DNA of 25,524 nt from an uncultured Pelagibacteraceae bacterium (GTDB lineage: Bacteria; Pseudomonadota; Alphaproteobacteria; Pelagibacterales; Pelagibacteraceae). Shown here in pieces: positions 13,703 to 22,488 of this stretch. Below the pieces are notes generated by a model, which ran no database searches, was not told the origin of the DNA, and saw only the letters and a list, made by a program, of their open reading frames with translations. The first letter of the stretch is position 1, and every line of letters starts with the position of its first letter. The position numbers and the translations under genes were made by a program. The DNA lies in contig CACIOV010000005.1 in NCBI GenBank assembly GCA_902588335.1, positions 1 to 25,524 of the forward strand, given 5' to 3'.

Positions 13703-15661
13703 ATGGAAACTTATCTTTGGAAAATTAATAAAAAAAAGTTAGAAAAAACTAATTTATCACGATATTCCAAATTTATTAAACAGCATTATAAAATTAACTC
13801 ATATAATAATTTTGATAAAATTTGGAAATGGTCGGTTGAAAATCCCCAGGTATTTTGGAAATCAATTTGGGATTTTACAAAAGTAAAGGGCAATCTAGGA
13901 AATATTTTACTAGAGGAGTCTGATATTTTTTTTAAAAATAAATTTTTTCCTGATTCAAAACTCAATTATGCTGAAAATCTTCTAGTAAAAAATAACGAAA
14001 CACCAGCAATTATATTTAAAAGTGAAAATGGATATAAAACCACTTTGTCGTGGAAAGAATTAAATTTAAATGTAGCTGAAATATCAAATTGGATGAAGTC
14101 TAACGGAATAAAAAAAGGAGACAGAGTTGCGGCATATCTTCCAAATATACCAGAAACTGTAGTTGCATATATTAGCACTTCTGCTTTAGGAGCAATTTGG
14201 TCTTCGTGCTCACCTGATTTTGGAACAGCTGGTGTTACAGATCGGTTCTCACAAATTTCCCCAAAAATATTATTTATAGGAGAAAAATATTTTTACAATG
14301 GGAAGACAATTAATATTATAGAAAGATTACCCGAAATTCTTAATAAAATCCCCTCCATAGAAAAAGTAGTAGTAGTTGCTTATCCAGGAACTGAAATTGA
14401 AGAAGACAAAACTACCAAACTAAAAAAATATAATTGGAAAAAGCTTATTGATAAAAAAAATAAAAATAATATCAAATATGCATTGACAGATTTTAATGAT
14501 CCTTTGGCAATTCTCTATTCAAGTGGAACAACAGGTAAGCCAAAATGTATTTGCCATGGAACGGGGGGAGTCTTGCTTCAACATAATAAAGAATTACAAA
14601 TACATTCTGATGTAAAAGATAAGGATAGAGTATTTTATTTTACTACCTGCGGATGGATGATGTGGAATTGGTTAGTAGGCGCCCTCTCATCAGGAGCTAC
14701 AATTTTACTTTTTGATGGTTTTCCAATGTACAAAAAAGATGATTTATTATTTGAATTTGTGAGTGAAGAAAAAGTAACATTGTTTGGTATAAGCGCTAAA
14801 TATATTGATGCATTAAACAACAATGGAGTGATACCTAAAAATAATCACAATCTTTCCGAATTAAAAACAATCTGTTCTACCGGTTCACCATTATCTAAAG
14901 AAGGGTTTCAATATATTTATAATAAAATTAAAAAAGATGTTCATTTATCATCCATTTCAGGCGGGACTGATATTGTGTCTTGTTTTGTATTAGGAAATTT
15001 ATTTCAACCAGTCCATGAAGGAGAAATTCAAAATAAAGGTTTGGGTATGGACGTGGATATATTTGATGATACAGGCTTTTCTATTCAAAATACAAAAGGA
15101 GAATTGGTTTGTAAAAAACCTTTCCCTTCGATGCCCCTTAAATTTTGGAATGACGAAGGAAATAAAAAATATAAAGCCGCATATTTCGAAAAATACAAAA
15201 ATATTTGGCATCACGGCGACTTTGCCAAGATAACTAATAATGGTGGTTTTATAATATATGGCAGATCTGACACTACATTAAACCCTGGCGGGGTGAGATT
15301 AGGTACTGCAGAAATATACAATGAAGTTGAAAAATTTGAGGAAATAAAAGAATCAATTGCTATTGGGCAATCGTGGAAAAACGATATCAGAATAATACTA
15401 TTTGTAGTACTGAATAAAGATTATAATTTAAATAATGAAATCAAAGATAAAATAAAAAAAGCAATTAGGATCAATGCTTCACCTAGACACGTGCCTGCAA
15501 AAATAATTTCTATTTTGGAAATTCCCAAAACTAAAAATGGAAAGCTTGTAGAATTAGCTGTTAAACAAAGTATTGAGGGTGGCACAATTAAAAACTTGGA
15601 AGCTTTAGCTAATCCAGATAGCTTGAAGCAATTTAAAAATATTAAAGAACTTTATGAATAA
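13703..15661 (+). CDS. Acetoacetyl-CoA synthetase (acetoacetate-CoA ligase)
   Basis: A 652-residue AMP-forming ligase converting acetoacetate, ATP and CoA to acetoacetyl-CoA in the cytosol. The length and the N-terminal ACAS-type region (WSVENPQVFWKSIWDF, then PDSKLNYAENLL) match AacS/AcsA-like ligases. The P-loop-like motif ILYSSGTTGKPKCICHG is near 270-286, YFTTCGWMMWNW near 312-323, the TE-like substrate motif region ISGGTDIVSCF near 419-429, YGRSDTTLNPGGVRLGTAEIY near 521-541, and the catalytic Lys segment TKNGKLVE near 611. The substrate call rests on SGGTDIVSCF and RVFYFTTCGWMMWN, which are typical of acetoacetyl- rather than acetyl-CoA synthetase. It overlaps the aminotransferase gene by eight bases. 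A thiolase that could split the product lies at 22489. Confidence 0.92.
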   Translation: METYLWKINKKKLEKTNLSRYSKFIKQHYKINSYNNFDKIWKWSVENPQVFWKSIWDFTKVKGNLGNILLEESDIFFKNKFFPDSKLNYAENLLVKNNETPAIIFKSENGYKTTLSWKELNLNVAEISNWMKSNGIKKGDRVAAYLPNIPETVVAYISTSALGAIWSSCSPDFGTAGVTDRFSQISPKILFIGEKYFYNGKTINIIERLPEILNKIPSIEKVVVVAYPGTEIEEDKTTKLKKYNWKKLIDKKNKNNIKYALTDFNDPLAILYSSGTTGKPKCICHGTGGVLLQHNKELQIHSDVKDKDRVFYFTTCGWMMWNWLVGALSSGATILLFDGFPMYKKDDLLFEFVSEEKVTLFGISAKYIDALNNNGVIPKNNHNLSELKTICSTGSPLSKEGFQYIYNKIKKDVHLSSISGGTDIVSCFVLGNLFQPVHEGEIQNKGLGMDVDIFDDTGFSIQNTKGELVCKKPFPSMPLKFWNDEGNKKYKAAYFEKYKNIWHHGDFAKITNNGGFIIYGRSDTTLNPGGVRLGTAEIYNEVEKFEEIKESIAIGQSWKNDIRIILFVVLNKDYNLNNEIKDKIKKAIRINASPRHVPAKIISILEIPKTKNGKLVELAVKQSIEGGTIKNLEALANPDSLKQFKNIKELYE

Positions 15662-16890
15662 ATTTATTAAAGAACAAATAGACAAATTAAAACCTTCCGC
15701 GACTCTTGCTATAAATGAAGAATCTAATAGATTAAAAAAGAGTGGAAAAAAAATTTATAAATTTGGTTTCGGCCAATCTCCATTTCCAATTCCCGAATCT
15801 ATAGTTTCAGCACTTAAAACTAATGCTAATAAACATACATATTTACCAATGCAAGGTTTGGAAGAATTAAGATCTGCGATAGCAAACTATTTAAATAAAA
15901 ATAATAATAATAATTTTAACAAAGAAGATATTTTAGTTGGTCCAGGAACTAAAGAATTAATGTTTTTGCTTCAAATTGTTTTTCAAGGAGAAGTGTTGCT
16001 TTCAGCTCCAAGTTGGGTTTCCTATTTACCACAGGCCCTTATTGCTAAAAATAAAGTTCATTGGATTCAAACCACAAGCGATACTAATTGGTTTCCGACT
16101 GCAGAACAGTTGGAAAATAAAATTAAAAGTATAAAAAATAAAAATTTATTGTTATTTATAAATTCTCCTAATAATCCATCTGGCACAGTTTGTAAAAATT
16201 TACAAGAAATCGCGGCAGTTGCTAAAAAAAAACGGATTAGTAGTACTTTCAGACGAAATATATTCGCAATTAACTTTTGAAGAAAATTATAAATCTATTT
16301 CTAATTTTTATCCCGAGGGCACTATTGTTAGCACGGGTTTAAGTAAATGGTGTGGAGCAGGCGGGTGGAGACTTGGTTTTTTTGCTATACCTAATCAACT
16401 TAAAGATTTAAAAAATGGTTTAAAAACATTGTGCAGCGAATCATTTACATCTGTTAGTGCACCTATTCAATACGCTGCGGTTGAGGCATATACAGGTGAT
16501 TACTCTACTTATTTAAAAACTGTAAAAAAAATATTATCTTTTACAGGTAATTATGTTTACAAAAATTTAAAATCTAACACGATTAATGTTACAAAACCCG
16601 AAGGTGGATTTTATTTATTTCCAGAGTTCACAAACACCAAATTTTCATCATCATCAGAAATGTGTAAAGATATTTTGAATAAAACTGGCGTGGCCCTCTT
16701 ACCGGGAAGTGATTTTGGCTTAGATAATAATAAAATGTTGGCAAGATTGAGTTTTACAGATTTTAATGGAGCTAGCTTTTTAAAAAATACCTTAGGTAGT
16801 AAAAAACTAGATGATGCTGATTTAAAAAAACATGCACCAAATATAGTTGATGGTGTATCAGCGTTAAAAGAATGGTCAAATTCACTTTAG
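15654..16890 (+). pseudogene. Class I/II PLP aminotransferase, frameshifted in an A9 tract
   Basis: Two overlapping frames together make one fold-I aminotransferase. Frame one (15654-16280) encodes the N-terminal half (YKFGFGQSPFPIPE, VGPGTKELMF, INSPNNPSG); after 16224-16232, nine A in a row, the second half continues one base off (NGLVVLSDEIYSQL, then STGLSKWCGAGGWRLG with the PLP Lys, then LARLSFTDF). Reading eight A instead of nine restores a 411-residue protein of normal length with Asp200, Tyr203 and Lys231 in expected order (numbering of the repaired protein). Both halves are free of other lesions. Causes could be a recent mutation, an assembly error, or rescue by polymerase or ribosome slippage on poly-A. 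It may transaminate aspartate or an aromatic/branched amino acid; specificity is unknown. It is coupled to AacS by an eight-base overlap. Confidence 0.85.
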
Positions 16891-16944
16891 ATTCATTTTA
16901 AAGTTGGTATCCTTCTAGCATTAAATTTAATTTTAACAATAAAA

Positions 16945-16950
16945 AGGAGG
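16945..16950 (+). promoter_or_regulatory. Strong Shine-Dalgarno of the TRAP binding-protein gene
   Basis: AGGAGG, a full match to the anti-Shine-Dalgarno core, ends six bases before the ATG at 16957. Together with the hairpin after the gene it points to high expression of the binding protein. Confidence 0.75.
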
Positions 16951-16956
16951 AAACAA

Positions 16957-17961
16957 ATGAGAAAATTTATTTCCGCTATTGCAGGAGCACTAATGATGTT
17001 TGCTTTATCGATGCCATTTGCAACGATAACAAAATCAGCAGAGTTCTTCACAATAGGAACAGGCGGACCAACTGGAGTTTATTTTCAGACTGGTAACGCG
17101 ATTTGTAAAATGATGCACAAGTTTGCAATAAGTGCAGATCATGGAAGAAAAAAAGGTACAAATAAAGCATACAGATGTACTGCTCCATCAACTGGAGGTT
17201 CTAACTACAACATTGGACAAATCAAAGAAGGAGAATTCCAATTTGGTGTAGCTCAGTCAGACTGGCAGTTTCATGCTTATAATGGCTCAAGCAAATGGGA
17301 AGGAAAACAGTTTAGTAATTTAAGAGCTGTTTTTTCAGTTCACAATGAACCTTTCCAAATTTGGGCTAGAAAAAAAGCTAAAGTTAAGGACTTCAAAGGT
17401 CTTAAAGGTAAAACTGTTAACATAGGTAACCCAGGTTCAGGTCAAAGAGGAACCATGGAAGAACTTATGAAAGCAATGGGAGTTGATAATAGTTACTTTA
17501 AAGGAGTAACAGAATTAACTTCATCAGAACAAGTTAAAGCGCTATGCGACGGTAAAATAGATGCATTTGGTTATTCAGTAGGATTTCCAAACGGTGCTAT
17601 GGAGCAAGCAGCTACTTGTGGAGCAAAAGCTCTGCCAATTAATCTTACAGGCGGACCTGTACAAGGTTTAATTGATGGCGCAGATTATTATGCGGCAGCA
17701 ACAATACCAGCTGGTACTTACACTGGACAAAAAAAAGATGTAACTACTTTTGGTGTTAAAGCTACTGTTGTAACTAGCGCTGATGTTCCTGAAGAACTAG
17801 TTTACTTAGTAACAAAAGCTGTTTTTGAAAACTTTGATGCTTTCAGAGCACAACATCCTGCTTTTGGTCCATTAGAAAAGAAAAATATGATAGCTGATGG
17901 TTTATCTGCTCCGTTACATCCTGGTGCGGTTAAATACTACAAAGAAGCTGGATTAATGTAA
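16957..17961 (+). CDS. TAXI-family TRAP transporter solute-binding protein
   Basis: Periplasmic ligand-binding component of a TRAP transporter. A signal peptide occupies about 1-28 (MRKFISAIAGALMMFALSMP...KSA|EFF). The mature domain has the TAXI features FTIGTGGPTGVYF (about 31-43), SVHNEPFQIWARK, and NIGNPGSGQRGTMEELM (about 155-171), which shapes the binding cleft. The 334-residue length is typical. Ligands of TAXI proteins include amino and organic acids, but most are unknown and this one cannot be assigned. The gene has a full Shine-Dalgarno and is followed by a hairpin and T tract before the permease gene, an arrangement expected to give more binding protein than permease. Codons look less extreme than in neighbours, in line with high expression. 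Confidence 0.95.
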   Translation: MRKFISAIAGALMMFALSMPFATITKSAEFFTIGTGGPTGVYFQTGNAICKMMHKFAISADHGRKKGTNKAYRCTAPSTGGSNYNIGQIKEGEFQFGVAQSDWQFHAYNGSSKWEGKQFSNLRAVFSVHNEPFQIWARKKAKVKDFKGLKGKTVNIGNPGSGQRGTMEELMKAMGVDNSYFKGVTELTSSEQVKALCDGKIDAFGYSVGFPNGAMEQAATCGAKALPINLTGGPVQGLIDGADYYAAATIPAGTYTGQKKDVTTFGVKATVVTSADVPEELVYLVTKAVFENFDAFRAQHPAFGPLEKKNMIADGLSAPLHPGAVKYYKEAGLM

Positions 17962-17982
17962 TCCAAAAACTTAATTGAAATT

Positions 17983-18018
17983 AAAAAGGCCCAATATATT
18001 TATTGGGCCTTTTTTTTT
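17983..18018 (+). terminator. Intrinsic terminator or attenuator between TRAP binding protein and permease
   Basis: AAAAAGGCCCAATA (17983-17996) pairs perfectly with TATTGGGCCTTTTT (18001-18014) around a TATT loop, and the T run continues to 18018. The permease ATG is at 18040. Without a clear separate promoter, some transcripts must read through, so it probably works as a partial terminator and protects the binding-protein mRNA 3' end. Confidence 0.88.
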
Positions 18019-18039
18019 GTAGTAAAGTATTTTTTATAA

Positions 18040-20379
18040 ATGAATCAAGAGACTGATACAAAGATTGAAAGTAAGATTCACGAAGATTTATCACCAACTA
18101 GAAATCTTACAGGACTGCATTTAAAAATTGTTGCTGCTATAGCTATTATTTGGTCTTTATTTCAGCTTTGGTATGCATCACCATTTCCATTTATATTTAA
18201 TATAGGAATGTTCAAAGGTTTGCCAGCCAGAGCAATTCATTTAGGTTTTGCTTTATTGTTAGCATTTTTAATATTTCCGATCTCACGAAATAAAAAAATT
18301 TCAATTTTTGATATTTTAATAAGTATAGTTGCTATCTTTTGTTGTTTATATATTTACTTTTTTTATGATCAACTTATTGATAGAGGAGGAGTTCTTTTAA
18401 ACATTGCTATAGGCGAAATTAATATACCAATCGAATTAATTATTGGTACAATTGGAATTTTAATTTTACTTGAAGCAACCAGAAGGGTAATAGGAAAACC
18501 TTTAGCTATAATAGCAATAATTTTCTTATTATTTTCTTATTTTGGTCAATATGCTCCAGATATAATCTCTCATGGAGGACTTTCATTAAAAAGACTTGTC
18601 GGATTCCAATGGTTTGATCAAGAAGCTATATTTGGAATTCCCATTGGTGTTTCAGTAGATTTTATATTTTTGTTTGTTTTGTTTGGTGCGCTCTTAGAGA
18701 CTGCGGGTGGTGGAAAATATTTTTTAGATTTAGCTTTTGCTTTGGTCGGAAAAATGAGAGGAGGACCAGCTAAAGCTGCTATTTTAGGATCTGGAATGAC
18801 TGGAATGATATCTGGTTCCTCAGTAGCAAACACAGTCACCACTGGAACTTTTACTATTCCCATTATGAAAAAAACTGGATTTTCAAAAGAAAAAGCAGGG
18901 GCTATAGAAGTTTCATCCTCAGTTAATGGTCAAATAATGCCTCCAGTAATGGGTGCAGCAGCTTTTGTTATGGCAAGTTTTATAGGAGTTACTTATTTCG
19001 AAGTTGTTAAACATGCATTTTTACCCGCAATTATATCTTATATAGCTTTGTTTTATATTTCTCACCTAGAAGCTTTAAAATTGAATCTTAAAGGAATGGA
19101 AGAAAAAGATGTTCCGCATTTAAAAAAGACTTTTTTAGCAGGCTTACATTTTTTAATTCCAATTTTTGTTTTAATATATTTGTTAGTTGTTCTTCGTTTC
19201 ACGGCTTCTTACTCAATTTTTTATGCTACCATCGCATTAGTTTTGGTTAATTTAGTAAATAAATTAATTAAATCGAGAAAAGAATCAAACTTTAAGGATG
19301 CTTTAAAAATTTGGTACAATCAAACTATTGTAGGATTTCAGAAGGGTGCAATAAATATGGTTGCGGTTGGAATTGCTATTGCGACCGCAGGAGTAATAGT
19401 AGGAGCAGTAGGTTCTACAGGATTAAGTACAAATTTAATTATTGTAATAGAATCTATAGCTAAAGATAATGTCGTAATTTTAATATTATTAACCATAGTT
19501 TTATGCCTGTTGTTAGGTATGGGGCTTCCTACTACTGCAAACTATGTTGTTGTAGCATCATTAATGTCCATGGTTTTAGTAGATGTTGGTAATGCCTCTG
19601 GATATATATTTCCACTTATAGCCGTTCACTTGTTCGTTTTTTATTTTGGATTAATGGCAGACGTAACTCCTCCAGTAGGTCTTGCATCGTATGCGGCAGC
19701 GGGTATTTCAGGTGGAGATCCACTCAGAACCGGAGTTCAAGCTTTTTGGTACAGCTTAAGAACGGCTATTCTTCCTATCGTATTTTTGTTTAATCATGAA
19801 CTTCTTTTAATCGGTGTCGAAAATATCTGGCACGCTTTATTAATAATTATAACTTCTTTAATTGGTATATTAGTATTTACCGCAGCCACCCAAGCTTGGT
19901 TCGTTAATAAAATGAGGTGGTATGAAATAGTTGCTTTTCTATTAATTTCTTTATCATTTTTAAGACCTGATTACGTTATGGATAAATTTTATCCAAAATT
20001 TGAATACTCTCCATTGCAAATAAATAACTTAGAAATGGTTACCTTAAAACCAGATCATGATGTTCATATAAAAGTAACAAGAAATACTGATTATGGGGAA
20101 AGATATAAGCTTTTTGTAATTAAAAAAAACAGTTTTGATGAAAATTATTCTTTAAAAGATTATGGTATAAATTTAATTGATCAAGAAGGTAAAACGACCA
20201 TAGATACACTCGATTGGAAAGGTCTCGCAAAGAAAGATGGTATCGAGATGGGCGATATAATTACTGAATTTAAAATCGAAAATTTAGATAGACCTAATAA
20301 AGCAATTGTTTATCCGTTTGCTTTATTGTTTTTAATTGGTTTTGGTTTTTTAAATTATAAAAGGAAACCCAATTTGTAA
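18040..20379 (+). CDS. TRAP transporter fused permease (4TM + 12TM) with DUF3394-like C-terminus
   Basis: Inner-membrane subunit of a TAXI-type TRAP transporter, 779 residues, driven by an ion gradient, usually sodium. The N-terminal small-subunit-like (DctQ-like) part has hydrophobic segments at about 28-145, and the large-subunit-like (DctM-like) part follows with the fused-permease signatures GSGMTGMISGSSVANTVTTG (about 250-269), LGMGLPTTANYVV (about 492-504) and ADVTPPVGLASYAAAG (about 541-556). The C-terminal ~130 residues hold a non-membrane segment with a PDZ-like pattern (GLAKKDGIEMGDIITEF) between hydrophobic helices, matching the DUF3394 extension of fused TRAP permeases; its role is unknown. 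It partners with the binding protein encoded just upstream. One base separates its stop from the convergent thioesterase gene stop. Confidence 0.94.
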   Translation: MNQETDTKIESKIHEDLSPTRNLTGLHLKIVAAIAIIWSLFQLWYASPFPFIFNIGMFKGLPARAIHLGFALLLAFLIFPISRNKKISIFDILISIVAIFCCLYIYFFYDQLIDRGGVLLNIAIGEINIPIELIIGTIGILILLEATRRVIGKPLAIIAIIFLLFSYFGQYAPDIISHGGLSLKRLVGFQWFDQEAIFGIPIGVSVDFIFLFVLFGALLETAGGGKYFLDLAFALVGKMRGGPAKAAILGSGMTGMISGSSVANTVTTGTFTIPIMKKTGFSKEKAGAIEVSSSVNGQIMPPVMGAAAFVMASFIGVTYFEVVKHAFLPAIISYIALFYISHLEALKLNLKGMEEKDVPHLKKTFLAGLHFLIPIFVLIYLLVVLRFTASYSIFYATIALVLVNLVNKLIKSRKESNFKDALKIWYNQTIVGFQKGAINMVAVGIAIATAGVIVGAVGSTGLSTNLIIVIESIAKDNVVILILLTIVLCLLLGMGLPTTANYVVVASLMSMVLVDVGNASGYIFPLIAVHLFVFYFGLMADVTPPVGLASYAAAGISGGDPLRTGVQAFWYSLRTAILPIVFLFNHELLLIGVENIWHALLIIITSLIGILVFTAATQAWFVNKMRWYEIVAFLLISLSFLRPDYVMDKFYPKFEYSPLQINNLEMVTLKPDHDVHIKVTRNTDYGERYKLFVIKKNSFDENYSLKDYGINLIDQEGKTTIDTLDWKGLAKKDGIEMGDIITEFKIENLDRPNKAIVYPFALLFLIGFGFLNYKRKPNL

Positions 20380-20380
20380 T

Positions 20381-20800
20381 TTAGCCACCTGGCCCCGCTC
20401 CAGAAAACTTTAATATTTTCCAAACTCCAGAAGCGGTTGCAACAATTTTATCTGAAGCTTTTAATTCACATGTTAAAAAAACCATTGATTTAGTTTTTTT
20501 TTGTATTTTAGTTGTTCCTATTAATTCTTCTCCTAGTTTGACTGTAGAAATAAATTTTAATTCTAAAGATATGGTTACACACTGTCCATTACCAGCAGCT
20601 TTATGGGCTGCTGTGCCTGCGCCCGCATCAACTACAGCAGATATAAACCCTCCATGAGCAATACCAGCAGCATTAAGATGATTATCTTTTATTATAGTTT
20701 TAAACTGATATTCATTTTCTGAAACAGTTTTAAATAAAAGCCCGCCATTGTGTTTCATAAAACCTGGCTTAATACTGATCTGTTCAAATTCTTTGTTCAT
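20381..20800 (-). CDS. PaaI/YbgC-like hotdog-fold acyl-CoA thioesterase
   Basis: A 139-residue single-hotdog protein. The family helix and active-site motif are present: NAAGIAHGGFISAVVDAGAGTAA (43-65), with His49-Gly50-Gly51 and Asp58, followed by the strands SLELKFISTV and KTKSMVFLTCEL. PaaI-type enzymes hydrolyse aromatic or medium-chain acyl-CoA, acting as tetramers in the cytosol; the substrate here is unknown. The C-terminus ends in a Gly-rich tail (SGAGPGG). It lies four bases after the stop of a 32-codon membrane-peptide ORF and downstream of tRNA-Arg on the same strand, so it may share their transcript. It converges with the TRAP permease. Confidence 0.88.
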   Translation of the reverse strand: MNKEFEQISIKPGFMKHNGGLLFKTVSENEYQFKTIIKDNHLNAAGIAHGGFISAVVDAGAGTAAHKAAGNGQCVTISLELKFISTVKLGEELIGTTKIQKKTKSMVFLTCELKASDKIVATASGVWKILKFSGAGPGG

Positions 20801-20804
20801 GCTA

Positions 20805-20903
20805 TTAAAATAAAAATGTTAAACCCAATATAAATATAACTACCAGAATTAAAAAAAATACAACTGCTTTTTGTAACGACATGTGTGTTAACCATTTAAT
20901 CAT
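20805..20903 (-). CDS. Predicted 32-aa single-pass membrane peptide
   Basis: ORF of 32 codons: MIKWLTHMSLQKAVV and then a hydrophobic run of about 18 residues (FFLILVVIFILGLTFLF) reaching the stop. It begins 13 bases after the tRNA-Arg 3' end and stops four bases before the thioesterase ATG, filling the gap almost exactly as a real gene would. The topology would be N-in with a short amphipathic head. No family is recognised; single-helix micro-proteins often modulate transporters or respiratory complexes, but that is not shown here. The weak point is that T-rich antisense DNA can yield hydrophobic ORFs by chance. Confidence 0.5.
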   Translation of the reverse strand: MIKWLTHMSLQKAVVFFLILVVIFILGLTFLF

Positions 20904-20916
20904 AAGAAATCTAGTT

Positions 20917-20993
20917 TGGCGCGCCTGCTAGGACTTGAACCCAGAACCTCCTGGTCCGTAGCCAAGCGCTCTATCCAATTGAGCTACAGGCGC
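20917..20993 (-). tRNA. tRNA-Arg, anticodon ACG
   Basis: On the minus strand GCGCCTG pairs perfectly with CAGGCGC. The D arm is GCTC-AATTGGATA-GAGC. The anticodon stem CTTGG/CCAGG (one T-G) encloses CTACGGA, giving anticodon ACG, which after A-to-I editing reads CGT/CGC/CGA. The T arm is CTGGG-TTCAAGT-CCTAG with a terminal G-T-type pair. Discriminator G and encoded CCA end at 20917. Confidence 0.95.
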
Positions 20994-21052
20994 ACATTCA
21001 TTAAAATACCAAATAAATTTAATTCTATAAAGATGCTTTTACCTTCTATAAA

Positions 21053-21081
21053 TTGATTAAGTATTATTTATAAAGTATCTT
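21053..21081 (+). promoter_or_regulatory. Possible promoter of the sugar-dehydrogenase-like gene
   Basis: TTGATT (21053-21058), 17-base spacer, TATCTT (21076-21081). The transcription start would lie around 21088, leaving about five bases before the ATG at 21093. Each hexamer matches consensus at four or five positions. Confidence 0.35.
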
Positions 21082-21092
21082 CTTAAGCCATT

Positions 21093-22463
21093 ATGCTTAA
21101 AATTAGTAGTATTATTAAAAACAAAAAAGTAATTATTATAATTGTAATTCTATTCTGCATAATTTTTACTGCATTATGGAATGTAGTAGACCAAGGCTAT
21201 GATAGGCAAAATAAAACAATACTTTTCCTAAAACAATTTATACCAACCCAAATATCAAGAAAAATAAGAGATGTAATTTTCATAATACCTGATCTAAAAA
21301 AACAAAATAAATTTTTGAGTAATCAAGTTAAAAAATATGAGCAAAACTTAAGCGGAGAACTTTTTAATGAAGAAATTATTTTATCAAAAGTAAATAAAAA
21401 AGAATATTTATTAAAAGAATTTTTTCTTCCATTTCCGAGACTTGATACTAGATTGGGATGGGCAGCAACAACAAATTCTTTAAGAGCACACCATTTTGCA
21501 ATAATTGGGGAAAAGGTTGTTGTAATTTCGGGAGAAGGAAGAACAATTTATTTTGATAAAAATAACATTTTTAGTGAAAAACTGAATCAAATAGAAATTT
21601 TAAACAATATTCAGAGTATATTAGATAAAAACAATTCTAAACTAATAGGAATTAGGGATTTATTTATAGAAGAAGAAAAGATTTATATATCTTTGATTTT
21701 TAAAAATTTTAAAGGCTTGTCAATAAATGCATATAGAGCAGATTTAAATTTTGAAAAACTTAACTTTGAACTTTTTTTTGAAAGTGATGAATACTGGGAA
21801 CGTTATAATGTATATTCAGGAGGTAGATTTTCAACATATAAAGATAATAAAATTTTGTTTACCATAGGTTATTCAAACGTTAAAAAAGTAGCTCAACAAT
21901 TAGATTCTCTTTTAGGAAAAATAATAACACTTGATAAGTTGACAGGTGAATATAAAATTATCTCAATGGGACATCGAAATCCCCAAGGGCTTTATTACGT
22001 AAAAGATTCAAATATTATTATAAATACCGAGCATGGACCAAAAGGCGGCGATGAAATTAATATAAATTTTTTACAAAGCGATAAAATTCCTAACTTCGGT
22101 TGGGATGTATCCTCATATGGTACGAATTATGACGGAACAGATCCGTATAAAAAATCTCATGCCGAATACGGTTTCGTTGAACCATTTAAATACTACGTTC
22201 CTTCAATTGGCATAAGTCAAATAGTATATATGCCGAATAATCTTAAACTCGAAGATGGTAAATATTTGTTTGTATCTTCTCTTCGAGCTGGCTCAATATA
22301 TATTATAAAAGTTAATGATAAATTTAATAAAATTCTTGAAGAAGATAGAATTTATTTTATTGAACAAAGAATAAGGGATATAGAATATGATAAAGAAAAT
22401 AATGTATTTTTTTTACTATTCGAATCTACCCCTTCCCTTGGGGTTTTAAGATTGAAAAATTGA
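21093..22463 (+). CDS. Membrane-anchored glucose/sorbosone dehydrogenase-like propeller protein
   Basis: A 456-residue protein with an N-terminal anchor (about 12-30, VIIIIVILFCIIFTALW) and a large domain predicted to face the periplasm. The C-terminal half carries two signatures of the PQQ-dependent soluble glucose/aldose sugar dehydrogenase (GSDH) propeller family: GHRNPQGL (293-300) and EHGPKGGDEIN (313-323), followed by PNFGWDVSSYG. The N-terminal half is divergent, and the usual catalytic-His region cannot be identified with confidence, so PQQ binding and dehydrogenase activity are not certain. Such proteins oxidise aldoses or act on envelope glycans. It stands alone on the plus strand after tRNA-Arg, 25 bases before the thiolase gene, and may be cotranscribed with it. 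Confidence 0.75.
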   Translation: MLKISSIIKNKKVIIIIVILFCIIFTALWNVVDQGYDRQNKTILFLKQFIPTQISRKIRDVIFIIPDLKKQNKFLSNQVKKYEQNLSGELFNEEIILSKVNKKEYLLKEFFLPFPRLDTRLGWAATTNSLRAHHFAIIGEKVVVISGEGRTIYFDKNNIFSEKLNQIEILNNIQSILDKNNSKLIGIRDLFIEEEKIYISLIFKNFKGLSINAYRADLNFEKLNFELFFESDEYWERYNVYSGGRFSTYKDNKILFTIGYSNVKKVAQQLDSLLGKIITLDKLTGEYKIISMGHRNPQGLYYVKDSNIIINTEHGPKGGDEININFLQSDKIPNFGWDVSSYGTNYDGTDPYKKSHAEYGFVEPFKYYVPSIGISQIVYMPNNLKLEDGKYLFVSSLRAGSIYIIKVNDKFNKILEEDRIYFIEQRIRDIEYDKENNVFFLLFESTPSLGVLRLKN

Positions 22464-22488
22464 AATTAAAAAGAAAGCAAATAAGATT

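Noticed and set aside
15654..16890. Two separate overlapping genes for the aminotransferase
   Set aside because: The halves are complementary parts of one fold-I enzyme and the second has no proper start; a single frameshift in A9 explains both.
21093..22463. Calling the propeller protein a confirmed PQQ glucose dehydrogenase
   Set aside because: The two C-terminal family motifs are present but the catalytic-His and PQQ-contact regions in the first half could not be identified.
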